Shown here: positions 1 through 5,475 of the stretch, piece after piece
How positions within the stretch are numbered: the stretch's first letter is position 1
Layout of the letters: each line of letters starts with the position of its first letter
Origin: Acidobacteriota bacterium
Lineage (GTDB): Bacteria > Acidobacteriota > Terriglobia > Terriglobales > Acidobacteriaceae
NCBI GenBank assembly: GCA_025353435.1
Contig: JANXQR010000874.1
Coordinates: forward strand, 1-8,119
Direction of reading: 5' to 3'
DNA: 8,119 bases
The notes under the pieces: generated by a model
Told to the model about the DNA's origin: nothing
The model's input: the letters and a program-made list of their open reading frames with translations, nothing else
Databases searched by the model: none
Program-made: the position numbers and the translations under genes

Positions 1-730
1 CCAGCTTCATGCTGATGACGCCCATGCCTTCCTTCTTGACCTGCTTGACGTGCTGCACCACTTCGGGAACGTGGTCGGGATTGTCGTTGTCAGCGTAAGT
101 TGGGCCGTCCATGCGGGTGCCTTTGTGGTTCATGCGGATCATGGCCACCTGGAGCCAGGGGTTGCCGGGCATCTGGCGGAGGGCAGGGAGGCCGTGGACG
201 CTGGCGCCGTTCGACAGGATGGTCTTTTTGGCCTGGAACGCGTCAATGCCTTCCTGCCAACGCTTGGTCTCGCCGACCCATTTGTCGTCGTGCTGCCAGT
301 GGAGGAGCATGATGTCGAAGTAGTCGGTTTTGGAGGTGCTGAGCATTTCTTCGAAGCGGGCCTGAGGGTCGACGTCGGGGTCAGTGGTGACCTTGTTCAT
401 GAGCACGTAGCTGTCGCGCGGGAAGGGTTTAAGGGCTTCGCCGAGCATGGCTGGAGTCATGTAGGACTCGGCTGTCTCGAAGAAGCGGATGCCGCGCTCG
501 TAGGCGTAGGCGATGAGCTTGGAGAATTTTTCCTGGCCGAGGGATGCCTGCACGTGGCCGTTGTTGCTGCCGGTGCCGAAAGCGAGTCGGGTGACCTTGA
601 TGCCGGACTTGCCGAGGGTGACTTTGTCGACGGCGGTGCGGTTTTCTGCGATGAGCGGAGCGGCCACGCCGGCCAGGGTTCCGGCGGCGATGGTGGTCTT
701 GAGAAAGTCTCTTCTGGAGTAGCCATTCAT
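1..730 (-). CDS. Tat-exported aldo/keto reductase, 3' end outside window
   Basis: The first 243 residues are present; the C-terminus lies beyond base 1. The N-terminus MNGYSRRDFLKTT is a textbook twin-arginine signal (SRRDFLK at 5-11, then an Ala/Gly-rich hydrophobic stretch to about 28), so the folded protein is probably exported. The aldo/keto reductase barrel follows: FGTGSNNGH near 51-59, the FFETAESY strand at 83-90 with the catalytic Tyr90, Lys113 in VLMNKV, His144 in IMLLHWQ, and NGASVHGLPAL around 174-184. Family members reduce carbonyls with NAD(P)H; the substrate cannot be told from sequence. The usual catalytic Asp is Glu here (Glu85). The start is supported by GGAGG at 737-741 (minus strand), six bases ahead of the ATG. 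It is the same orientation as the upstream 842-1441 gene with a 111-base gap, so co-transcription is possible but unproven. Confidence 0.93.
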   Translation of the reverse strand, partial: MNGYSRRDFLKTTIAAGTLAGVAAPLIAENRTAVDKVTLGKSGIKVTRLAFGTGSNNGHVQASLGQEKFSKLIAYAYERGIRFFETAESYMTPAMLGEALKPFPRDSYVLMNKVTTDPDVDPQARFEEMLSTSKTDYFDIMLLHWQHDDKWVGETKRWQEGIDAFQAKKTILSNGASVHGLPALRQMPGNPWLQVAMIRMNHKGTRMDGPTYADNDNPDHVPEVVQHVKQVKKEGMGVISMKL

Positions 731-736
731 GCGGAA

Positions 737-741
737 CCTCC
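737..741 (-). promoter_or_regulatory. Shine-Dalgarno of the aldo/keto reductase
   Basis: GGAGG on the minus strand lies six bases upstream of the ATG at 730-728. It fixes the start so that the SRRDFLK Tat motif is at residues 5-11. Confidence 0.75.
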
Positions 742-841
742 GGGGATTGGCAGGGGAGCCAATTGCCCGAATCTTACCATGAAGGCGGATGCAGATGCCT
801 CTACCGCTGGCGCCGACTAGGAGGGGTGCAACGGCGGTTGG

Positions 842-1441
842 TCAGACGATGGGAGTCGATTTGGTGCCGAGTGCGGTGACTCTGGTGGTCCCCGAGCCGA
901 CCTGAACGACGCGCTTGCACCATCCTCCGTTCAAGAACAGCATGAAGGCGATTGCTTCTCCGGCGACAATTTGGGGTTTGAACGTGACGACGGTGGTCAT
1001 GGCGGTGGCTGCGGAGATGGCGGCCGACTGCTGATCGACGGAGGCGCATGGATGGCCGTCGGCGGGAGTGATGAGATGGGCGAAGCGGGTGCCGCCTGGG
1101 CCGGAGAATTTGCCGATGCTGCATCCGGAGAACTTGCCGGTTGCTACCCAGGATTGACCGGCGATGGCGCGCGTGTAGGTTCCCCAACCCTTGGCCTGGT
1201 CGCCTCCGCTGCCGTTGCCGAGGTAGGGGATCCAGAGGCCGTCACCTGCGGCATTTTCAGTGATGGAAAGCTTTCCGGTGGCTGCGTCGAAGGTCGCATC
1301 GACGACGCGGTCCTGCTCCTGCACGTCGGCATTGGGAGCGGTGATGGGTGTTGCGGGGGAGTTGAGCATGTAGTGGAATTGCACATCCTTGACCTTCGAA
1401 AAGCCGGTTCCGAAAACGGCGTCCAACTGGGCGGCAGTCAT
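842..1441 (-). CDS. Small protein with CNF1/BLF1-like glutamine-deamidase active-site pattern
   Basis: This is a 199-residue protein with no signal peptide or membrane segment. I do not recognise it as a named family. The central segment TGKFSGCSIGKFSGPGG followed by TRFAHLITP (residues 101-125) places Thr101, Cys107 and His122 in order. In the papain-like deamidase fold shared by CNF1, BLF1 and CheD, the nucleophilic Cys sits in an SGC-type turn. The Cys–His spacing is 15 in CNF1 (C866/H881), and a Thr lies six residues before the Cys in BLF1 (T88/C94) and CheD (T21/C27). All of these spacings are met here. A GLWIPY strand at 68-73 also resembles the LWLPW segment that I remember ahead of the BLF1 active site, and the length is close to BLF1 (211). 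These enzymes convert Gln to Glu in target proteins. The target here is unknown, and no delivery or immunity gene adjoins it. GAGGA (about seven bases upstream) supports the ATG. The function is inference from motif geometry. Confidence 0.85.
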   Translation of the reverse strand: MTAAQLDAVFGTGFSKVKDVQFHYMLNSPATPITAPNADVQEQDRVVDATFDAATGKLSITENAAGDGLWIPYLGNGSGGDQAKGWGTYTRAIAGQSWVATGKFSGCSIGKFSGPGGTRFAHLITPADGHPCASVDQQSAAISAATAMTTVVTFKPQIVAGEAIAFMLFLNGGWCKRVVQVGSGTTRVTALGTKSTPIV

Positions 1442-1449
1442 ATTGTTGT

Positions 1450-1454
1450 CCTCG
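1450..1454 (-). promoter_or_regulatory. Shine-Dalgarno of the deamidase-like gene
   Basis: On the minus strand GAGGA precedes ACAACAAT and the ATG at 1441. This favours that start over any upstream extension, which would contain no ATG nearby. Confidence 0.5.
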
Positions 1455-1532
1455 ATGCTGGAAATTGAGAAGAGCGGAGAGAGGTGGGAACGAAAGTACT
1501 TTAGCAGATCGATTGGAAGGCGTGTTGAGGGC

Positions 1533-1545
1533 GAGAAAATTTCTC
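1533..1545. promoter_or_regulatory. Perfect palindrome GAGAAA-A-TTTCTC, candidate operator
   Basis: GAGAAAATTTCTC has 6-base arms around one central base. It lies directly next to a TTGACG -35-like box and about 40 bases ahead of the ArsR-type repressor gene, in the divergent region shared with the deamidase-like gene. ArsR-family dimers usually bind AT-rich dyads in their own promoters, so autoregulation is a reasonable inference. No second copy was seen in the window. Confidence 0.45.
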
Positions 1546-1576
1546 TTGACGCGGGAGTGTCGGTGCGTGGTAGCTT
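1546..1576 (+). promoter_or_regulatory. Candidate promoter of the arsR-type/SRPBCC operon
   Basis: TTGACG (1546-1551) is five of six to the -35 consensus, and TAGCTT (1571-1576) is a weak -10 with a 19-base spacer. Transcription from it would begin near 1583, at or next to the GTG at 1584, so the repressor mRNA might be leaderless. The -10 is poor and the spacer long, so this is tentative. Confidence 0.35.
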
Positions 1577-1583
1577 ACGGTTA

Positions 1584-1940
1584 GTGGACGCTTACCTACA
1601 AGCCGGACTGGATGCATTGGGCGATGCGACGCGGATGGCGATCTTTCAGAAGCTTGCCAACGGGCCGTACGCGGTGAATGAGCTGGCGAAGCATTTGCCG
1701 GTGAGCCGGCCTGCTGTGTCGCAGCACTTGAAGGTGCTGAAGGACGCGGGATTGGTGACGGATATGAAGGAAGGGACGCGCCGCTTGTATCGATTGGATC
1801 CGGAGGGAGTGGCGCGGCTGCGCGCGCATTTCGACGAGATGTGGACGAAGGCTATGAGCGCCTTCAAAGACGTTGTAGAAACCCCACCACCGACAGGAGG
1901 AAAGCATGGCAAGCACAGTAGAAGCAGCCGTCGTTCGTAA
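1584..1940 (+). CDS. ArsR/SmtB-type winged-helix transcriptional repressor
   Basis: It is 118 residues from GTG 1584. A winged helix-turn-helix fills it: LDALGDATRMAIFQKLA (9-25), helix two VNELAKHLPV (31-40), recognition helix SRPAVSQHLKVL (41-52), and wing KEGTRRLYRLD (62-72). There are no metal-binding Cys pairs, so it belongs to the non-metal ArsR group commonly paired with SRPBCC/AHSA1 proteins. The C-terminal tail (about 100-118) is Pro/Lys/Arg/Ser-rich and probably an extension created by the overlap: the last 35 bases are shared with the next gene. The start is uncertain. GTG 1563 has GGGAG at 1553-1557 with a five-base gap and would add seven residues; GTG 1584 fits family length and a possible leaderless promoter. 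It likely represses its own operon and perhaps the divergent gene. Confidence 0.88.
   Translation: MDAYLQAGLDALGDATRMAIFQKLANGPYAVNELAKHLPVSRPAVSQHLKVLKDAGLVTDMKEGTRRLYRLDPEGVARLRAHFDEMWTKAMSAFKDVVETPPPTGGKHGKHSRSSRRS
1895..1900 (+). promoter_or_regulatory. Consensus Shine-Dalgarno inside the arsR-type gene
   Basis: AGGAGG sits five bases before ATG 1906 and within the end of the repressor reading frame. It decides the start of the SRPBCC gene and points to coupled translation. Confidence 0.8.
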
Positions 1941-2397
1941 GAGTGTGCGCGTGGCCGCTAGCGTGGAGCGCGCGTTCAGCGTGTTTGTGGAGCAGATGGA
2001 GACATGGTGGCCGGCGACGCACCACATCGGGAAGACTCCGTTTGAGGCGATTTTTGTGGAGCCGCGGGCGGGCGGGCGGTGGTATGAGCGTAACGCCGAG
2101 GGCGAGACTTGCGAGTGGGGCACGGTGTTGAAGTGGGAGCCGCCGTATCGCGTGGCATTTTCGTGGCATGTGGGGCCGGGGCATGATTCGCCGGATTGGA
2201 AGTTTGATCCGGATATGTCGAAGGCGAGTGAAGTGGAGATTCGCTTTATGGCTGACGGGTTGGGGACGCTGGTGGAACTGGAGCACAGCAAGCTGGAGCG
2301 TCATGGCGAGGGCTATGAGCAGCTGCATGCACTGTTCGACGGACCGGGAGCCTGGGAAGGAATTCTGGCACAGTTCGCGAAGAAGTTTGCCCAGTAG
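1906..2397 (+). CDS. SRPBCC (AHSA1/START-like) domain protein
   Basis: It is 163 residues, a single-domain protein of the Activator-of-Hsp90-homolog-1-like SRPBCC group. Visible family landmarks are KSVRVAASVERAFSVFVEQMETWWP (12-36), the VEPRAGGRWYE strand (51-61), CEWGTVLKWEPPYRVAFSWH (69-88), the acidic SEVEIRF strand (108-114), GTLVELEHSKLE (120-131) and a C-terminal helix after GAWEGILAQFAKKFAQ. The fold encloses a hydrophobic cavity for a ligand. In bacteria these proteins are frequently encoded straight after an ArsR-type repressor, as here, with a 35-base overlap and a consensus Shine-Dalgarno. The ligand and physiological role are unknown. It is probably controlled by the upstream repressor. 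Confidence 0.93.
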   Translation: MASTVEAAVVRKSVRVAASVERAFSVFVEQMETWWPATHHIGKTPFEAIFVEPRAGGRWYERNAEGETCEWGTVLKWEPPYRVAFSWHVGPGHDSPDWKFDPDMSKASEVEIRFMADGLGTLVELEHSKLERHGEGYEQLHALFDGPGAWEGILAQFAKKFAQ

Positions 2398-2437
2398 GTT
2401 GGTTGGAACGAAGGGTTCGTGGCACGCGAATCTGAGA

Positions 2438-2522
2438 GGTATCCCAGGTCCCAAAAGCGGGGGATCCTTCGGTCCCAAGAGCGGGGGATCCTTCGACTTC
2501 GCTCAGACAGGCTCTGGGGCAC
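2438..2522. repeat. Repeat hairpin element H1 with two internal 24-base direct units
   Basis: The outer ends GGTATCCCAG (2438-2447) and CTGGGGCAC (2514-2522) pair as CCCAG/CTGGG. Inside are two 24-base tandem units (2447-2470 and 2471-2494) that differ at one base (A/G at the ninth position) and each carry GCGGGGGATCCTTC. The module GATCCTTCGACTTCGCTCAG follows at 2487-2506. It has the same ends as the elements at 2547-2593 and 3093-3140. No coding potential was seen in this 2398-2621 gap. Confidence 0.75.
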
Positions 2523-2546
2523 CCCGCTTTGAGTTGATGGGTTCGT

Positions 2547-2593
2547 GGTATCCCACCCTTGCGACAGAAAAGAGTCGCAAAGGTGGGGCACGG
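2547..2593. repeat. Repeat hairpin element H2
   Basis: Arms 2551-2565 and 2574-2588 (CCCACC-CTTGCGAC against GTCGCAA-AGGTGGGG) pair at 13 of 15 positions around the 8-base loop AGAAAAGA. The ends GGTATCCCA and TGGGGCACGG are shared with H1 and H3. It follows the SRPBCC gene and precedes the membrane-protein gene. No T-run follows, so it is not a standard terminator. Confidence 0.8.
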
Positions 2594-2610
2594 AACATTT
2601 GTGCGGGATA

Positions 2611-2616
2611 AGGAGG
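2611..2616 (+). promoter_or_regulatory. Shine-Dalgarno of the membrane-protein gene
   Basis: AGGAGG ends five bases before ATG 2622 and picks that start over the in-frame but RBS-less upstream extension that would run back into the H2 hairpin. Confidence 0.8.
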
Positions 2617-2621
2617 ATGGA

Positions 2622-3080
2622 ATGAAGCCGGTGATTTTTTTGCGGATTGCGTCGGTGCTGACGTTGATCCATGCGGTGCTGCATACCATTGGTGGGGTGT
2701 TTGGCAAAGTGGTTCCGGGGCCTGCAGCGGTTGCGGTTGAGGCGATGAAGGCGAACCAGTTTCTGCTGATGGGACACATGCGGAGCTACTGGGATTTCTA
2801 TTTTGGGCTTGGTCTGGGTGTGACGATTTCACTTACGGCAGAGGGGATTGTGCTGTGGCAACTTGCATCGCTGGCAAAGACGGATGCGCGGCGGCTGCGA
2901 CCGGTGATGGTTACGTTTATGGTGGCCTACCTGGTGTTCGCGGCGAATTCGAATGCGAATTTTTTTATTGCCCCGGTGATTACGGAGATTCTGATGGCGG
3001 GTTGTTTGGGGGCGGCGATTGTGACGGCGGGGTCTGCGGTTTCTGTTGCTGCGCGGGAGACGGGTCGGGTTCACGCGTGA
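2622..3080 (+). CDS. Four-helix integral membrane protein of unknown function
   Basis: It is 152 residues with four predicted membrane helices: about 5-27, 58-82, 93-111 and 113-139, with short loops and a basic tail (ETGRVHA). Conserved-looking features are the HAVLHTIGG motif in helix one (His17, His21) and MRSYWDFYFGLGLG (53-66) leading into helix two. Small proteins with HT–RSYWDFYxGFGL patterns are annotated by some pipelines as the LIC_13387 family; I recall that resemblance but cannot confirm it. No function is known to me. The gene follows the SRPBCC gene on the same strand, but 224 bases of repeat elements intervene, so it may be transcribed separately. It converges with the ABC ATPase gene. 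Confidence 0.88.
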   Translation: MKPVIFLRIASVLTLIHAVLHTIGGVFGKVVPGPAAVAVEAMKANQFLLMGHMRSYWDFYFGLGLGVTISLTAEGIVLWQLASLAKTDARRLRPVMVTFMVAYLVFAANSNANFFIAPVITEILMAGCLGAAIVTAGSAVSVAARETGRVHA

Positions 3081-3092
3081 GGGTGGGTTAGA

Positions 3093-3140
3093 GGTAGCCC
3101 ACCCATTTCACGATGATGCTGTGAAATGGATGGGGCACGG
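3093..3140. repeat. Repeat hairpin element H3
   Basis: Left arm 3097-3111 (GCCCACCCATTTCAC) pairs with right arm 3121-3136 (GTGAAATGGATGGGGC) around a 9-base loop. Its ends match H2 (GGTA-G/T-CCCACCC and TGGGGCACGG), but the inner stem is different (ATTTCAC/GTGAAAT instead of TTGCGAC/GTCGCAA), with both sides changed together. It lies just downstream of the membrane-protein gene. Confidence 0.8.
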
Positions 3141-3190
3141 ACGGTTGGGGTGAATCTGCGTTTTGAGGAGCAACAGCAAGAACAACTGCA

Positions 3191-3239
3191 GATCCTTCGA
3201 TTTCATTGGGCGCAAAACTCGCGCCCGACTTCGCTCAGG
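3191..3239. repeat. Split GATCCTTCG / ACTTCGCTCAGG repeat module with hairpin insert
   Basis: GATCCTTCG (3191-3199) and ACTTCGCTCAGG (3228-3239) are contiguous in the related module at 2487-2506, but here about 28 bases separate them. The insert holds a perfect 6-base stem, GGGCGC (3208-3213) and GCGCCC (3221-3226), with loop AAAACTC. It lies in the convergent gap between the membrane-protein gene and the ABC ATPase gene, which holds no gene. Confidence 0.6.
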
Positions 3240-3257
3240 GGGACAATCCTGTTTTCA

Positions 3258-4085
3258 CTACCAGCTGTGGAGCCACTGTTCATCGTTGCCGATGCGGATG
3301 GGGGCGTTGAAGAGCTCGCCGAGGCGCTGCTCGGTGAGGAGTTGGTGGCGGGGGCCGTCGGCTGCGATGCGGCCGTTACGCATGAGGATGACGCGGTCTA
3401 TTTCTGGAAGGATGTCGGCGAGATGGTGGGTTACGAGGATGAGGCCGGTGCCCTCTGCCACTAATCGGCGCAGGGTCTCGCGGAGGTCGCGCTGGGCGGC
3501 GAGATCGAGGGCGTTGGATGGTTCGTCGAGGAGTAATTGGCGCGGACGATGGACGAGTGCGCGGGCGATGAGGATGCGGCGCTTTTCACCGGCGGACATT
3601 TCTCCTACCAGTTGATTGGCGAGGTGGAGTGCTTCCATGCGCTCGAGGGCTTCGACGGCACGCTCGCGCATTTCGTCCGTCACATGAAGATTGGGCCACA
3701 GCGTTGAGGCGGAGAAGAAGCCGGCGGTGACAGCGTCGCGGCCGGTCGTGACGGCGGTGCGCTCGCCGGGCAACTCCTGGCCGGTGAGGCCGGAAGCGAC
3801 GATGCCGAAGTGCTTGCGCAACTGAGTGAGATCCCAGCGCTCGCGACCGAAGATGCGAACCCTCACTTCCGGCGTGACGATGGGGTAGACCTGGCACGTC
3901 ATGGTGAGAATGAGCGTGGATTTGCCGCAGCCGTTGGGGCCGAGGATGGCGACATGCTCGCCTGTGCGGATGGAGAGGTTGACGTCGTGGAGGACGATGC
4001 GGTCGCCGCGCGCGACGTTGACGTTCTCGAGATCGAGGAAGTGGTTGGAATCGATTGGTACGGCATTCGCTCCGCTCTCCGGCAT
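3258..4085 (-). CDS. ABC transporter ATP-binding protein (stand-alone, YlmA/ModF-like)
   Basis: This is a 275-residue single nucleotide-binding domain. Motifs are the A-loop region ARGDRIVLHDVNLSI, Walker A GPNGCGKST (49-57), signature MSAGEKRR (163-170, with MSAGE replacing LSGGQ), Walker B LLLDEPSNALD (184-194) and the switch His in LVTHH (217-221). The Q-loop glutamine is not evident: the strand after LRKHFG reads IVASGLTGQ, where most transporters have VxQ. Together with the long 99-135 stretch, this resembles the YlmA/ModF/PhrA group of ATPases that often have no permease partner. No permease gene lies in this window. The start is MPESGANAVP, preceded on its strand by GGGGGTG. It is divergent from argJ with 78 bases between the starts. 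The transported substrate, if any, is unknown. Confidence 0.93.
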   Translation of the reverse strand: MPESGANAVPIDSNHFLDLENVNVARGDRIVLHDVNLSIRTGEHVAILGPNGCGKSTLILTMTCQVYPIVTPEVRVRIFGRERWDLTQLRKHFGIVASGLTGQELPGERTAVTTGRDAVTAGFFSASTLWPNLHVTDEMRERAVEALERMEALHLANQLVGEMSAGEKRRILIARALVHRPRQLLLDEPSNALDLAAQRDLRETLRRLVAEGTGLILVTHHLADILPEIDRVILMRNGRIAADGPRHQLLTEQRLGELFNAPIRIGNDEQWLHSW

Positions 4086-4163
4086 TGCACCCCCAAGCTG
4101 CTAGATTAAATTGTTGAACCCATGTGGCCGTGTGGACTGGAAGGTTCGTGATTGTGAAGGGCG

Positions 4164-5390
4164 ATGAGTGATATTTCTGAATATTTGATTCCGAAGGGTT
4201 TCCGGTTTGGCGCGACCAAGGCCGGGTTGAAGGCGAGCGGGCGGACTGATTTCGCCTTGATTGTGGCGGACGAAGCGGCAAGCGCCGCGGCGGCTTTTAC
4301 GGCGAACAAGGTGAGTGCCGCGCCGCTGGCGATCGACAAGGAACATTTGAAAGCCACGGGGGGCAAAGTGCGCGTGGTTGCGATCAACGCGGGCAATGCG
4401 AACTGCGCTGCAGGGCAGGCGGGGCTGGATGCGGCGAGAGCCACGTGCGCCGGGGCTGCAGCAGTGTTTGGATGCGCAGCTGAAGAGGTGTTTCCTTCAT
4501 CGACGGGAATTATTGGCGTGCCTCTGCCAGCAGCGAAGCTGATCGCGGTGATGCCGGAGCTTTCGGCAAAGCTGGGGCCGGAGACGAACCATTTTCAGCA
4601 GGTGGCGCAGGCGATTCTCACGACGGACACGGTGGAGAAGACGGCATTCGCTCGATTTGATGTCGAGGGCGCGGATGGAGTGAAGCGCGAAGTGCGCATG
4701 GCGGCGACCTGCAAGGGATCGGGGATGATTCATCCGCAGTTGGTGCCGCACGCGACGATGCTCGTGTACATCATGACGGACGCTACGGTGGAGCCGGCGG
4801 TGCTTCAGCAATATCTGAATGGCGTGATTGAGCTGAGTTTTAATCGCATTTCGGTGGATGGAGATACGTCGACGAATGACACAGTGCTGCTGCTTGCCAG
4901 TGGCGCGAGCGGGGCGGTGATTGATGCGGGCAATGAGCAGTTTCAGACGGCGTTGACGCAGGTTTGCACGTCGCTGGCGCGGCAGGTTGTGGGAGATGGC
5001 GAGGGCATTTCGCACGTGGTGGAGTTGCGCATTGACGGTGCGGCGAGCGATGCGGATGCGCTGAAGGTGGCGAAGGCGATTGCGCACAGTCCGCTGGTGA
5101 AGACGGCGTGGGCGGGGTGCGATCCCAATTGGGGGCGGCTGGTGGCGGCGATTGGATACTCAGGCGCGGCGATTGATCCGGAGCGCATCGACATCTGGTT
5201 TGGCGAGCAGCGGATTTGCAGGGATGGCGGACGCGCTGTGGAGTTTGACGAAGAGGCAGCGCACGCGTATCTGCGGCAGGCGGAGTTTTCGATTGCGATC
5301 CAGTTGAACCAGGGGGCGGGGCAGTGCGTGTTCTGGACGTGCGACCTGACGAGCGAGTACGTGCACATTAATGCGGATTATTCGACGTAG
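4164..5390 (+). CDS. argJ: Bifunctional glutamate N-acetyltransferase / amino-acid N-acetyltransferase (ArgJ)
   Basis: It is 408 residues, full length for ArgJ, which moves acetyl from N-acetylornithine to glutamate in the cyclic arginine pathway in the cytoplasm. The diagnostic features are present: IPKGFRFG near the N-terminus, VVAINAGNANC (71-81), the oxyanion-hole SSTGIIGVPLP (112-122), ILTTDT (151-156), CKGSGMIHP (183-191), the self-cleavage site Ala197|Thr198 in HATML, SFNRISVDGDTSTND, SPLVKTAWAGCDPNWGR, and the C-terminus INADYST. Thr198 would become the N-terminal nucleophile of the beta chain. An extra three residues (LVPH where many ArgJ have a shorter link) precede the cleavage site. 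The ATG has AAGGG at 4157-4161 but with only two bases between, so the ribosome-binding site is weak. No other arg gene is next to it, and whether it is bifunctional or only an ornithine acetyltransferase cannot be read from sequence. Confidence 0.97.
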   Translation: MSDISEYLIPKGFRFGATKAGLKASGRTDFALIVADEAASAAAAFTANKVSAAPLAIDKEHLKATGGKVRVVAINAGNANCAAGQAGLDAARATCAGAAAVFGCAAEEVFPSSTGIIGVPLPAAKLIAVMPELSAKLGPETNHFQQVAQAILTTDTVEKTAFARFDVEGADGVKREVRMAATCKGSGMIHPQLVPHATMLVYIMTDATVEPAVLQQYLNGVIELSFNRISVDGDTSTNDTVLLLASGASGAVIDAGNEQFQTALTQVCTSLARQVVGDGEGISHVVELRIDGAASDADALKVAKAIAHSPLVKTAWAGCDPNWGRLVAAIGYSGAAIDPERIDIWFGEQRICRDGGRAVEFDEEAAHAYLRQAEFSIAIQLNQGAGQCVFWTCDLTSEYVHINADYST

Positions 5391-5422
5391 GGCGGACTTG
5401 GTGATCGTGTTGTTGAATGAAG

Positions 5423-5462
5423 AAGTGAACAAGTGAAAAAGTGAACAAGTGAAGATGTGAAA
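5423..5462. repeat. Five tandem octamers (AAGTGAAN)
   Basis: The octamers AAGTGAAC, AAGTGAAA, AAGTGAAC, AAGTGAAG and ATGTGAAA follow each other without spacers between the stop of argJ and the end of the convergent secreted-protein gene. Unit length is not a multiple of three, and the frame through it has stops, so it is non-coding. Its role is unknown. Confidence 0.85.
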
Positions 5463-5475
5463 TCGGGCAGAGGCG

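Noticed and set aside
747..762. TTGGC…GCCAA inverted repeat upstream of the aldo/keto reductase
   Set aside because: Only five paired bases and no matching promoter geometry; expected by chance in this composition.
50..820. Long open frame on the plus strand opposite the aldo/keto reductase
   Set aside because: It mirrors the codon structure of the real minus-strand gene, has Val/Gly/Ala-rich low-information sequence, and lacks a ribosome-binding site or domain.
971..1468. Open frame on the plus strand opposite the deamidase-like gene
   Set aside because: Gly/Asp-rich shadow of the minus-strand gene, with no family resemblance. The minus-strand frame has a Shine-Dalgarno and a motif-bearing core.
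2551..2588. Hairpin as a Rho-independent terminator of the ArsR/SRPBCC operon
   Set aside because: The stem is good, but no T-run follows on either strand; the shared ends with two other elements explain it better as a repeat.
4497..5087. Open frame on the minus strand inside argJ
   Set aside because: Arg/His-rich product typical of an antisense frame in GC-rich DNA; argJ is unmistakable on the other strand.
5423..5462. CRISPR-like array
   Set aside because: Units are 8 bases with no spacers and no cas genes are near; it is a simple tandem repeat.
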